Source of the DNA: Holophagaceae bacterium
Lineage (GTDB): Bacteria; Acidobacteriota; Holophagae; Holophagales; Holophagaceae
DNA: 23,477 nt
Assembly: GCA_025353305.1 (NCBI GenBank)
Contig: JANXQX010000061.1
Span: forward strand, 1-23,477
Direction of reading: 5' to 3'
Under the pieces are notes generated by a model. That model worked only from the letters and a program-made list of their open reading frames with translations. It was not told the origin of the DNA and ran no database searches. Both the position numbers and the translations under genes were made by a program. The stretch's first letter is position 1, and every line of letters starts with the position of its first letter. This document shows positions 16,554 through 23,477 of the stretch, one piece after another.

Positions 16554-16560
16554 GAACCTC
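16554..16560 (-). promoter_or_regulatory. Presumed Nramp ribosome site, complementary to the leader GAACCTC
   Basis: The minus strand reads GAGGTTC here, with GTG 16551 starting 5 nt after GAGG. It is perfectly complementary over 7 nt to GAACCTC at 16648-16642 inside the leader ORF. Pairing would hide the Nramp ribosome site until a ribosome covers the leader segment. Confidence 0.45.
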
Positions 16561-16615
16561 GACCGGAAGTATCTGGAGGGTGCGGACACTCGGAGCCTGG
16601 CCCCGGGAGTTGGTA

Positions 16616-16672
16616 TCAGCGGCCGATTCCGGGTCGCGATGGAGGTTCATCGAGCGCGGGTCGTTTGCACAT
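16616..16672 (-). CDS. 18-codon leader peptide ahead of the Nramp gene (leader A)
   Basis: AAGGAGG (16684-16678) with a 5-nt spacer precedes ATG 16672, a better ribosome site than any full-length gene in the window has. The ORF encodes M-C-K-R-P-A-L-D-E-P-P-S-R-P-G-I-G-R and ends in TGA at 16618-16616. Glu9-Pro-Pro-Ser12 and the following Arg-Pro also occur in the leader at 21299-21358. The shared block differs at synonymous codon positions (CCA/CCG, CGA/AGG, CCC/CCG), which favours selection on the peptide. An acidic-proline leader recalls MgtL of enterobacteria, whose translation responds to Mg2+. The similarity is in type, not homology. Confidence 0.5.
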   Translation of the reverse strand: MCKRPALDEPPSRPGIGR

Positions 16673-16682
16673 CGGTACCTCC
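16641..16682 (-). promoter_or_regulatory. Leader A stem hiding its own ribosome site
   Basis: GGAGGT (16682-16677) within the leader Shine-Dalgarno sequence pairs with ACCTCC (16646-16641) in the leader ORF. Three more pairs (CGA with TCG) are possible inside, with small bulges. The same downstream arm can instead pair with GAGGTTC at 16560-16554. Two exclusive pairings of this kind are the basis of translational attenuators. Confidence 0.45.
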
Positions 16683-16758
16683 TTCCTCATGGTCTATACC
16701 CAGAATGACCTGGGAATAGGGCGTGAATCAAGGCTGCGCAGGAAATTCACATTGAGTC

Positions 16759-18054
16759 TCAGAACTGGGCGTGCAGCCGCAGGGCGAAGAGAGATACGGG
16801 ACCGCGGTCCGCGTTGTAGGCCGGGTTCCAGACATGCTGGTAATCAAGGCTGGCGGTGAAGAACTTCCCAGCGGCGAAGGCCCAATAGACTTCCAAAATG
16901 CGCTCCTGGGCATAGTTCAAGCGGCCATCGCCGATGAGGAAACCCCTCCCACCCGCGGCCAGGTAATCCTTGTGATCGGGGCTGAGGCCGTTCTGGATGA
17001 CCGCCAAGCCAAGATGGTCTTGGGGGCGGCCCCAGCGCGTTCCCTTGAGGGAAAGACCGCCGCTGACGCTTCGGTCCACTTCCGTGAAGGCCCAGGTCTC
17101 GGTGTGGCCGTCGTCCCAACTCCAACGTGCGAAGGCGCCGAGGTCTTGAGTCAAGGCCTGCTCGGCGTTGATGCCCCACCCGCGCTTCACCCGGCCATAG
17201 GCTTCGGTGGCTGTGATGTCCGGTGCGGTGGGCGTCAGAGCCAGGCTTTCCCGGTAGTCACCCATATGGGCGGTATTGCGGTAGGCCATGATCCGGATGG
17301 TTCCCGGAAGGCCACCCAAGGAATGGCTGTGTTCCACTTCCAGCGCGTCCCCATGGGCACGGGCGAACCCGTGGTCCATCTCCAGCATGTTCGCCACCAA
17401 GGGCTCGGCGAACCGGCCGTAACGGACAGCCCAGGCATCCCAGTAGAATTCCACCGCGCAACCCCAGGTGTAGCCCCGTGTATCAGCCGGATAATCCCAA
17501 GCCCCGTGCCCCATCAGCGTCCAGTTGAGGAATTGGGCGCGCGGGTCGTGCGAGTAGGTGTTGTCGTCGAAGATATCCATCACGCTGAGTTTGCCGGCGT
17601 GGATCACCAGTCGGCGTGAGGAATGGTTGCCCGCCAGCTGGTGGGCATCGTCTTCTACTTTAGGTTGTTCACCGCCCAGAGCCCAGGTTTGGCGCAGGAA
17701 GGCGCGGACGATGGAAGCCCTGAATTCAGGGCTTCCCACCCGGTAAGTCTCCCCGTTGGGAGCCCCCGCCAACCCGACTACGTCGCTGACACCCCTGCCT
17801 GCGGCACCTTCCCCATCCAGGTAGAACTCGGCGCCTTTCCACAGCCGGAAACCAGTCATGAAGGTCATGGTGAATGAGGTGGCCCGTTCCGTTTCGGGGC
17901 GCAGGGAATTGGCCCCCTGGTAGGGCGACGGGAAGCCGCCGTGGGACTGGGTGACCATTGTGGCTTGGCCATGGAGCTGCCAATCGGGTGCGTCCTGGGC
18001 CCACAGGCCGGTAATTGCGCAACAGATTGCGAGCAAGAGCTTCATGAGGCTCAT
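16759..18054 (-). CDS. OprB-like outer-membrane porin
   Basis: A 431-aa protein with a signal peptide (residues 1-19, hydrophobic LLLAICCAITGLWA, cleavage near Ala-Gln) and alternating beta-strand sequence throughout. It ends in aromatic Phe, as outer-membrane barrels do. The early block HGQATMVTQSHGGFPSPY, followed by GANSL, then GAEFYLDGEGAAGRG and an NGE-R segment, are hallmarks of carbohydrate-porin (OprB) family members. The substrate is not certain. Because it sits between a NitT/TauT-type ABC operon and an Nramp gene, it may pass a metal or anion rather than a sugar. A second ATG lies three codons in (18045). Gaps of 86 and 104 nt to its neighbours on the same strand suit one long transcript or two. 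Confidence 0.8.
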   Translation of the reverse strand: MSLMKLLLAICCAITGLWAQDAPDWQLHGQATMVTQSHGGFPSPYQGANSLRPETERATSFTMTFMTGFRLWKGAEFYLDGEGAAGRGVSDVVGLAGAPNGETYRVGSPEFRASIVRAFLRQTWALGGEQPKVEDDAHQLAGNHSSRRLVIHAGKLSVMDIFDDNTYSHDPRAQFLNWTLMGHGAWDYPADTRGYTWGCAVEFYWDAWAVRYGRFAEPLVANMLEMDHGFARAHGDALEVEHSHSLGGLPGTIRIMAYRNTAHMGDYRESLALTPTAPDITATEAYGRVKRGWGINAEQALTQDLGAFARWSWDDGHTETWAFTEVDRSVSGGLSLKGTRWGRPQDHLGLAVIQNGLSPDHKDYLAAGGRGFLIGDGRLNYAQERILEVYWAFAAGKFFTASLDYQHVWNPAYNADRGPVSLFALRLHAQF

Positions 18055-18071
18055 CCATGGTCAGGGACCGG

Positions 18072-18081
18072 CCCACGTGGG
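18072..18081. repeat. CCCACGTGGG palindrome between the ABC and porin genes
   Basis: A perfect 10-bp palindrome lies in the 86-nt gap upstream of the porin start. It may be an operator, but palindromes this short can arise by chance in GC-rich DNA. Confidence 0.25.
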
Positions 18082-18140
18082 GGGGACTGGTTGGAGTTCA
18101 GCCGCAGAAATCGGCCAGTGTGATCATCGCGGGTGCAATC

Positions 18141-19433
18141 CTACTCGGGGGTCAGGACACCGCGGTCCTCGCGGTAGGCGAAAAGCTCGCCGAAACGCCC
18201 CCATGTGACCAGCGTGTCGAAGGTGAATTCGGGGTTTTCCATGGGGAGGCGCTGTTGGATTTCCGAGATGACCTCCGTTTTTTTCAGCTCGCCCTGATGC
18301 ATCTCCAGCATCTCCAGGATGAGGCGGAAGAGACGGAGCTTCACAAGCTGGGCTTTCCAGATTTCTTTCCGGTCGTCCATGTTGGCGCGCACGAACCGCT
18401 CGCCCAGGGGCGTCAGCACCACTTGTCGTTTGGGCGTATCCACGAACTCGAGCATTTCAGCGCCCTTGACGGAGGCAAGCACCTGCTCGAATGCCACGTG
18501 GGTGTGGGAGACGACCTGGAACAAGTCGCAGGTGCCGCCTTGGGTTTCCAGGTATTCCAGCAGGCCCAGGATGTCGGTGCTGGGGGCCGGGGGCAGGGGC
18601 TCCACCATGTCCGCCAACAGGCTTGGCTCGGGGGCGGAGACCTCCACATCCGGCAGCTCGGTGCTGGTGATGATGTCGTGAAGCTGATCCACCAAACGCA
18701 AAAATTCCGGCGAGCGCGTGTTGCGGGGCCGCGCCAGCGGGTTTTCCACGATGGTCCGCACTCGGCCAGGATTGGCAGAGAGCACTACGATGCGGTCGGC
18801 CATGTAGGCGACTTCCTTGATGTCATGGCTCACCATCAGGATGCTTGATGGATTGCTGGCCGTATCGCTCCAGATGTCCAGGATCTCAGCGCGCAGGCCT
18901 TCAGCTGTGAGGGCGTCCACGGCGCTGAAGGGTTCGTCCATGAACAGGATCTCGGGATCCACCGAGAGTGCTCGGGCCATTCCCACCCGCTGCTTCATGC
19001 CCCCGGACAGCTCCCGGGGATAGGCTTCCTCGAAACCCTCGAGGCCCACCAGCTGGATGGCGCGGTTGGCACGGGTCTTGAGGTCATCTTCGGCCATGCC
19101 CTTGGCCCGGAGCACCGTGCGAACGTTCTCCTCCACGGTCATCCAGGGGTAGAGTGCAAAGCCCTGGAATACAATGGCCACGCCGGGAGTCAGGCCTTTC
19201 GCTTGTTTCTCGTGGTAGAAGACCTTTCCTTTGGTGGCGGAAATCAACCCCGCGAAGATCCTCAGGATCGTGGATTTGCCGCAGCCGGAAGGTCCGATGA
19301 GGGCCACCACCTCATTGGCGCGGATGTCCAGATTGATGTCCTCCAGCACCCGCAGCGGCTTGCCGGTGCCACGGTCGAAGGATTTCTGGATGCCCTTGAG
19401 CTCGCAGATAACGTTATGGGTCATGGCGGTCAT
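18141..19433 (-). CDS. NitT/TauT-type ABC transporter ATPase with C-terminal AAA-associated domain
   Basis: A 430-aa nucleotide-binding subunit. Residues 1 to about 250 form the ABC ATPase: Walker A GPSGCGKST (47-55), Q-loop Gln90, signature LSGGMKQR (142-149), Walker B ILFMDEP (162-168) and switch His203. Residues about 280-425 form the extra C-terminal domain found in some nitrate/sulfonate-type ATPases and annotated as AAA-associated. It looks like a winged-helix regulatory region, with FELV-like helices and LTPLGERFVRANM. The gene starts 7 nt after the permease stop, so they are one operon. The substrate is unknown. Confidence 0.92.
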   Translation of the reverse strand: MTAMTHNVICELKGIQKSFDRGTGKPLRVLEDINLDIRANEVVALIGPSGCGKSTILRIFAGLISATKGKVFYHEKQAKGLTPGVAIVFQGFALYPWMTVEENVRTVLRAKGMAEDDLKTRANRAIQLVGLEGFEEAYPRELSGGMKQRVGMARALSVDPEILFMDEPFSAVDALTAEGLRAEILDIWSDTASNPSSILMVSHDIKEVAYMADRIVVLSANPGRVRTIVENPLARPRNTRSPEFLRLVDQLHDIITSTELPDVEVSAPEPSLLADMVEPLPPAPSTDILGLLEYLETQGGTCDLFQVVSHTHVAFEQVLASVKGAEMLEFVDTPKRQVVLTPLGERFVRANMDDRKEIWKAQLVKLRLFRLILEMLEMHQGELKKTEVISEIQQRLPMENPEFTFDTLVTWGRFGELFAYREDRGVLTPE

Positions 19434-19440
19434 GATCGCC

Positions 19441-21180
19441 TCACTTGGTCAAGGAATAGCGGGTCTCGGCGAGTTTATAAAGCGGCTTCCACACGAGGCG
19501 GTTGAAGATCACCACGGTGGTGGCGAGCACCAGGGTGGAGGCCGCGAGCAGGGCGAAATCCTTCTGCTCGCCGGCCTTGCTGATGATGGCACCAAGGCCG
19601 AAGGTCTCCAGCGTGGGCCCGCTCAGGTTGTAGTACTCGGACACGATGCTGGCGTTCCAAGCGCCGCCGGCAGCCGTGAGGCAGCCAGTGACCAGATACG
19701 GAAAGGTCGAAGGCAAGTAGAGGCTCCTGAACCGCTGCCAGCGGCTGAGGCTGAAGGAGGTGGCCACTTCCCGCAGATCGCTGGGAATCGCAGAAGCGCC
19801 TGCGATGACGTTGAACAGAATGTACCACTGGGTGCCGAGCAGCATGAGCACGATGCTGCCCCACCCGAGCCCGATCTTGAAGGTCGCCAGGATGGCGATG
19901 ACCGCCGGGAAGAGCATGGGCGCTGGAAAACTTGCGGCGACCTGGACGATGGGCTGGAATATTTTAGAAAGCCGCGGTGACAGCCCGATGGCGAGGCCCG
20001 CGGGCAGGGCCCACGCAGTACCGATGACGATGGACGCCATCACCCTTGAAAGAGTCAGGCCATCGGCCTTCGCCAGATACCACCATGCGCCAGGATGCAA
20101 CTTGGAGAGCAGGCGCACCACGCCAAATCCCCCCAGCACGAGGAGCGCTGAAATGAGCAGCAGCGCGATGCCCGTCACCCAGGGCGCCACCACCTCGGCG
20201 CGCAGGAGGGGACTATTGGATTCACTCGAGCCCTTCGCTTTGTTGGCCCTCCGGCGGTGGGCCCGCCAGCGGTCCCACCGCCGGATGAGGCGTGAGCGGC
20301 GGATGAGGTTCAAGAACCAACTCTGCGGAGCAGCGGTCTGCACCGTGTCTTCGACTTTGAACCTCTGGGCCCACACGACAATGGGCCGCCAGATCACCTG
20401 GTCCAACAGCACGATCATGATGATCATGGCGACCACCGCGAACAGCTGGGCTTTCACATCATGGTGTTCGGCGGCGACGCTCATGTAGGAACCCAGGCCC
20501 GGCACGCGGAAATCGCGCTCGCCCAGCTTGAAAGCCTCGATCAGCATCAGGAAGAACCAGCCTCCGGCCATGCTCATCATCGAGTTCCAGGCCAGGCCAG
20601 TGGTGGCGAAGGGCAATTCGATCCACTTGAAACGCTGCCACCAGTTGAAGCGATAAACGGTGCCCACCTCCTGCAGGTCAGCCGGCACGGACTTCAGAGA
20701 GTGATAGAGGCTGAAGGTCATATTCCAGGCCTGGCCCGTGAAGATGGCGATGATGGCCGTGAGTTCGATTCCTACGTTGCTATGTGGAAAGAGCGCCACG
20801 AGCGCGAGCATGAGCGGCACGATGAAAGTCATCACTGGAATGCTTTGCAGAATGTCGAGCAGTGGCACTAGAAGCTTTTCCGCCCGCGCGTCTTTGGCCG
20901 CCCAGTAGGCATAGACCAGCGTAAAGGCGAAGGAAATCAGGTAGGCCGCGATGCCCCGCATCATGGAGAAAAAGGTGTATTTCACCAGCGAGATTGGCGA
21001 GAGGTCGATGTCGATCTGTGGCCGGATGACTTCAGTCCATTCCTGGCCCAGCAGGATCAGCCCATAAATCAGGCCGAAGGCCGCGGCCACCAACGCGAAA
21101 TCCACCCAACGCCGCCGGCGCAACGGCGCGAAAAGCGCGTTGGCCTGGCCCCACATGCTGTTAAGGAAGTTGTTGAACAT
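19441..21180 (-). CDS. Duplicated ABC transporter permease (NitT/TauT type, anion-transport-like)
   Basis: A 579-aa protein with two binding-protein-dependent permease domains fused in one chain (about residues 80-270 and 375-570). Each carries an EAA-type loop that contacts the ATPase: EVGTVYRFNWWQRFKWIELP and EVATSFSLSRWQRFRSLYLP. A hydrophobic anchor precedes the first domain (about 27-45), and a basic linker (about 300-335) joins the two. A tandem permease can work with a single type of ATPase. No periplasmic binding protein gene is nearby. The upstream stop TAG in frame shows that ATG 21180 is the earliest start. Its ribosome site is weak (TTAGG). Confidence 0.92.
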   Translation of the reverse strand: MFNNFLNSMWGQANALFAPLRRRRWVDFALVAAAFGLIYGLILLGQEWTEVIRPQIDIDLSPISLVKYTFFSMMRGIAAYLISFAFTLVYAYWAAKDARAEKLLVPLLDILQSIPVMTFIVPLMLALVALFPHSNVGIELTAIIAIFTGQAWNMTFSLYHSLKSVPADLQEVGTVYRFNWWQRFKWIELPFATTGLAWNSMMSMAGGWFFLMLIEAFKLGERDFRVPGLGSYMSVAAEHHDVKAQLFAVVAMIIMIVLLDQVIWRPIVVWAQRFKVEDTVQTAAPQSWFLNLIRRSRLIRRWDRWRAHRRRANKAKGSSESNSPLLRAEVVAPWVTGIALLLISALLVLGGFGVVRLLSKLHPGAWWYLAKADGLTLSRVMASIVIGTAWALPAGLAIGLSPRLSKIFQPIVQVAASFPAPMLFPAVIAILATFKIGLGWGSIVLMLLGTQWYILFNVIAGASAIPSDLREVATSFSLSRWQRFRSLYLPSTFPYLVTGCLTAAGGAWNASIVSEYYNLSGPTLETFGLGAIISKAGEQKDFALLAASTLVLATTVVIFNRLVWKPLYKLAETRYSLTK

Positions 21181-21203
21181 GGCAGAAGCCTAATGGAGGG
21201 TGA

Positions 21204-21216
21204 GATCAGTCTGATC
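21204..21216. repeat. GATCAG-T-CTGATC palindrome ahead of the permease
   Basis: Two 6-bp arms around a central base form a perfect inverted repeat 24 nt before the permease ATG, next to CCAGCTGG (21216-21223). It may be an operator. Confidence 0.3.
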
Positions 21217-21298
21217 CAGCTGGATGGGAGTCAAACCATTCCACGGCCGCACAACCAGGATGTCACAGCCTCCACGAGCCGACCTTGGGAGTGGGGCC

Positions 21299-21358
21299 TC
21301 AGTTCCTGGCGCGCGGCCTGGACGACGGAGGTTCAGCGATCGTGGAGCCACTACTCAT
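21299..21358 (-). CDS. 19-codon leader peptide ahead of the ABC permease (leader B)
   Basis: AAGGAGG (21370-21364) with a 5-nt spacer precedes ATG 21358. The ORF encodes M-S-S-G-S-T-I-A-E-P-P-S-S-R-P-R-A-R-N and ends in TGA at 21301-21299, 118 nt before the permease ATG. Glu9-Pro-Pro-Ser12 lies at exactly the same residues as in leader A, and Arg-Pro follows with one extra Ser. From AAGGAGG through the ACCTCC.TCG block the two leaders match at about 35 of 48 ungapped bases by my count. Part of that is the shared Shine-Dalgarno sequence. The function is unknown. Confidence 0.5.
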   Translation of the reverse strand: MSSGSTIAEPPSSRPRARN

Positions 21359-21368
21359 CGCAACCTCC
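21327..21368 (-). promoter_or_regulatory. 12-bp leader B hairpin hiding the ribosome site and ATG
   Basis: GGAGGTT plus GCGAT (21368-21357) pair with ATCGC (21340-21336) and AACCTCC (21333-21327), leaving only a 2-nt bulge (21335-21334). The stem contains the Shine-Dalgarno sequence and the first two bases of the leader ATG. A further GTG/CAC pair can form in the 16-nt loop. This is the strongest candidate RNA switch in the window. Confidence 0.55.
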
Positions 21369-21424
21369 TTTCCATCAAAGCCATTGCCAGGATGGCCTGT
21401 TCCGCATCATCCGGTCAACAGTCC

Positions 21425-22423
21425 CTATGGTCGCGCAACATTTTGCAGGAGCTGGGTGATCACCTGGTCCGTCGTCAAGCCATCCGCTTCACTTTCATAG
21501 GTCAGCAGCAGGCGGTGGCGCATCACGTCCGGGGCCAGGCTGATCACGTCGTCCGGCAATACGTGGTCCCGGCCAGCGAGGAAGGCTAGGGCCTTGGAGG
21601 AACTCTGCAAGGCCAGGGAAGCCCGTGGGCTGGCGCCGCACCGGATGTTCTCCCGGCCCTTCCAATCCTTCCCATGCCCCGGCCGGGTCGCCTGCACCAG
21701 CTTCACGATGTAATTTCGAATGGCGTCGTCCATGTGGACCCGGGCCGCATGCTGCCCCAAGGCCAGGATCGTGGGGCCGTCCGCGATGGCCCTGACAAGC
21801 TCTTCGTTGCCATCGGCCCGGCGCAGGACTTCCACTTCCTCCGCGGGCCCAGGGTAATCGACCCGCAGTTTGAAGAGGAATCGGTCCATCTGGGCCTCGG
21901 GCAAGGGGAAAGTGCCTTCCTGCTCCAATGGATTCTGCGTGGCCAGCACCAGGAAGGGGTCAGGCAGCAGGAAACTTTCATCGCCGAGGGTCACCTGGCG
22001 CTCCTCCATGGCTTCCAGGAGGGCACTCTGGACCTTGGACGGGGCCCGGTTGATTTCATCCGCGAGCAGCAGATTGGCGAAAACAGGCCCCCTTTTGGGT
22101 GTGAAGGTCAGGTTTTTCGGATCGAAAATCAGGGTTCCGACCACATCGCTGGGCAGAAGGTCCGGGGTGAACTGGATCCGACGGAAGATCATCCGGCTTG
22201 CCCCGGCCAAAGTCTTGATAGTGCGGGTTTTTGCAAGGCCGGGCAGGCCCTCGAGTAAGACGTGCCCCCGGCAGAGCAGGGCAACCAGCAGCCGGTTGAG
22301 GAGATGGTTCTGCCCGACGATGACCTTCCGGCATTCAGCCAGCAGGGGTTCCATCGGAGACACGGCGGCAGGAGGAGGCATGGACATGAGGGTATCGGAA
22401 TCTGGATGAGAGTTTGGGTTCAA
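21425..22423 (-). CDS. MoxR-family AAA+ ATPase
   Basis: A 332-aa ATPase of the MoxR type, a chaperone-like class that helps assemble or activate partner proteins. It shows Walker A GLPGLAKT (59-66), Walker B LLLADEI (118-124), sensor 1 ATQNP (161-165), and the MoxR-typical FTPDLLPSD (85-93) and PLPEAQMDRF stretches. The start is TTG 22423 with GAGG 5 nt before it. ATGs at 22387 and 22354 are possible shorter starts without ribosome sites. The DUF58 and VWA partners that usually follow moxR are absent from the window. The next gene on this strand is the ABC permease leader. Confidence 0.93.
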   Translation of the reverse strand: MNPNSHPDSDTLMSMPPPAAVSPMEPLLAECRKVIVGQNHLLNRLLVALLCRGHVLLEGLPGLAKTRTIKTLAGASRMIFRRIQFTPDLLPSDVVGTLIFDPKNLTFTPKRGPVFANLLLADEINRAPSKVQSALLEAMEERQVTLGDESFLLPDPFLVLATQNPLEQEGTFPLPEAQMDRFLFKLRVDYPGPAEEVEVLRRADGNEELVRAIADGPTILALGQHAARVHMDDAIRNYIVKLVQATRPGHGKDWKGRENIRCGASPRASLALQSSSKALAFLAGRDHVLPDDVISLAPDVMRHRLLLTYESEADGLTTDQVITQLLQNVARP

Positions 22424-22505
22424 TCGAGCCTCGCGTAAATAGTTTCAGTTCGACCGAGGGTAGGCAATGTAACCGGATGGGTCCCGGTGCTAGGCTCACT
22501 GCATC

Positions 22506-22511
22506 AAGGAG
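22506..22511 (+). promoter_or_regulatory. Ribosome binding site of the thiolase gene
   Basis: AAGGAG lies 6 nt before ATG 22518 and fixes that start. Confidence 0.8.
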
Positions 22512-22517
22512 TCCACC

Positions 22518-23477
22518 ATGCGATCCGCCGTCATCGTTGAAGCCAAGCGCACGCCCATCGGCCGCGCCATCAAAGGCAGCACCGCCGCTACGCGACCCGA
22601 GACCTTGGGTGCCCTGGTGGTCGAGGCCATCAAGCCGCTGCTGAAGGACTGGAGCAATCTCGAAGATGTCCTTGTCGGCTGCGCCATGCCCGAAGGCGAG
22701 CAGGGCATGAACCTGGCGCGCATGGTGGCCTTCCGCGCGGGTCTGCCCTTCACTTCTGGCGCCACCACGGTGAATCGATTCTGTGGGTCCAGCCAGGAAA
22801 CGGTGCTCATGGCGGCTCGAGCGATCCTTGCGGGAGCAGGTGATGTATTCCTGGCCGGTGGCATTGAATCCATGTCCAAGGTGGCCATGGGTGGATTCAA
22901 TCCGAGCCTCGATCCATGGCTCGCCGAACATTATCCCCAGGCCTACTGCTCCATGGGCATCACGGCGGAAAATCTGGCAAAGGAATATGGCATCACGCGC
23001 CGCGAGCAGGACGAGTTCGCCTACAACAGCCACCAGAAGGGAGCGGCCGCCTGGTCTGGGGGCAAGTACGCGAAAGAAACCGTGCCCTTCACAACAAAGA
23101 ACCTCGAAGGCAAGGATGTCGTTGTGGACCGCGACGAATGCGTGCGGGCCGACACCTCCCTTGACAAGCTCGGTGAACTGAAAGCCGCCTTCCTGAAGGA
23201 CGGCAACGTGACCGCCGGCAACAGCTCGCCGCTGACGGATGGTGCGGCCTTCCTGCTGGTCATGGAGGAGGAGGCAGCCAAGGCCGCCGGGCTGAAACCC
23301 CGTGCCCGCATCCTGGGAGGTGCCGTTGCCGGCGTAGAGCCGGATCGCATGGGCATCGGCCCGGTGCCTGCGACCCGGAAGGTTCTGAACCGCCTGGGTC
23401 TCACCCTGGACCAGATCGATGTCATCGAATTGAACGAGGCCTTCTCCGCGCAAAGCATCGCGGTGATCCGCGAAGGC
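22518..23477 (+). CDS. Acetyl-CoA acyltransferase (thiolase), 3' end outside the window
   Basis: The first 320 residues of a thiolase that cleaves 3-ketoacyl-CoA in beta-oxidation (FadA type) or condenses acetyl-CoA. The start motif VIVEAKRTPIGR, the acylated Cys89 in NRFCGSS, GGIESMS (about 118-124), GNSSPLTDGAA and the NEAFSA loop near residue 310 are all visible. The C-terminal His- and Cys-bearing motifs lie beyond the window end. GNSSPLTDGAA favours a FadA-like degradative enzyme. The gene diverges from moxR, with 94 nt between the starts, and has a good AAGGAG site. No partner fadB gene is visible yet. Confidence 0.93.
   Translation, partial: MRSAVIVEAKRTPIGRAIKGSTAATRPETLGALVVEAIKPLLKDWSNLEDVLVGCAMPEGEQGMNLARMVAFRAGLPFTSGATTVNRFCGSSQETVLMAARAILAGAGDVFLAGGIESMSKVAMGGFNPSLDPWLAEHYPQAYCSMGITAENLAKEYGITRREQDEFAYNSHQKGAAAWSGGKYAKETVPFTTKNLEGKDVVVDRDECVRADTSLDKLGELKAAFLKDGNVTAGNSSPLTDGAAFLLVMEEEAAKAAGLKPRARILGGAVAGVEPDRMGIGPVPATRKVLNRLGLTLDQIDVIELNEAFSAQSIAVIREG

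Noticed and set aside
16616..16690. Known yybP-ykoY, M-box or mini-ykkC riboswitch before the Nramp gene
   Set aside because: I could not find their consensus features (for example paired ACGR loops for mini-ykkC), while an ORF with a strong ribosome site is present.
16771..17619. 282-codon plus-strand frame opposite the porin
   Set aside because: The porin has a signal peptide and family motifs; this is its antisense shadow.
18105..18134. Nine-codon ORF on the minus strand between the ABC ATPase and porin genes as a third leader
   Set aside because: It has no Shine-Dalgarno sequence and no E-P-P-S motif or GAACCTCC block.

Overview
The window is a gene-dense, GC-rich stretch of a Gram-negative bacterial chromosome. 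The outer-membrane porin and the type IV pilin-like protein support a Gram-negative cell. The mix of genes (MgtE-N/CBS protein beside an Nramp transporter, HD-GYP protein, FadA-type thiolase, many TTG starts) looks to me like an acidobacterium of the Holophagae (Geothrix/Holophaga) type. That placement is an impression from protein style, not a search result. I see no rRNA, CRISPR array, insertion sequence or prophage.

Layout. 1-620: tRNA-Ser(CGA) and tadA, both on the minus strand. 620-5168: a divergent intergenic region with hairpins and a possible leader ORF, then carA-carB (carbamoyl phosphate synthesis) overlapping by 8 nt. 5286-7219: a PepD-type dipeptidase and a small CoA-binding protein. 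7319-7918 (minus): a PAP2-type phosphatase. 8068-8967: a stand-alone FabD-like acyltransferase with a TTG start. 9135-10979: a GAF-GAF-HD-GYP signalling protein. 11018-12852: a pilin-like protein coupled by a TTGA overlap to a DacB/PBP4-type carboxypeptidase. 12875-13774: an EamA exporter.

13823-21180 is a long minus-strand transport block. In transcription order it holds a duplicated NitT/TauT-type ABC permease, its ATPase with a C-terminal AAA-associated domain, an OprB-like porin, an Nramp-related transporter with altered metal-site residues, a soluble PRC-PRC-MgtE_N-CBS-CBS protein, and a 37-residue single-helix membrane protein that I found by hand. No substrate-binding protein gene is present. 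21425-22423 (minus) is a MoxR AAA+ ATPase, and 22518 to the window end is a 3'-truncated thiolase.

The most interesting signal is a pair of matching leader elements at the heads of the two transport units, before the ABC permease (21299-21370) and before the Nramp gene (16616-16684). Each has the best Shine-Dalgarno sequences in the window (AAGGAGG, 5 nt, ATG) driving an 18- or 19-codon ORF. Both peptides carry Glu-Pro-Pro-Ser at residues 9-12 followed by Arg-Pro. In both, the GAACCTCC that encodes Glu-Pro-Pro is complementary to the leader's own Shine-Dalgarno sequence. In the Nramp copy it is also complementary to the presumed Nramp ribosome site. This resembles a translational attenuator or stalling-peptide switch shared by two transporters. 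With the MgtE-like sensor domain and the Nramp residues, it suggests a divalent-cation (perhaps Mg2+) response.
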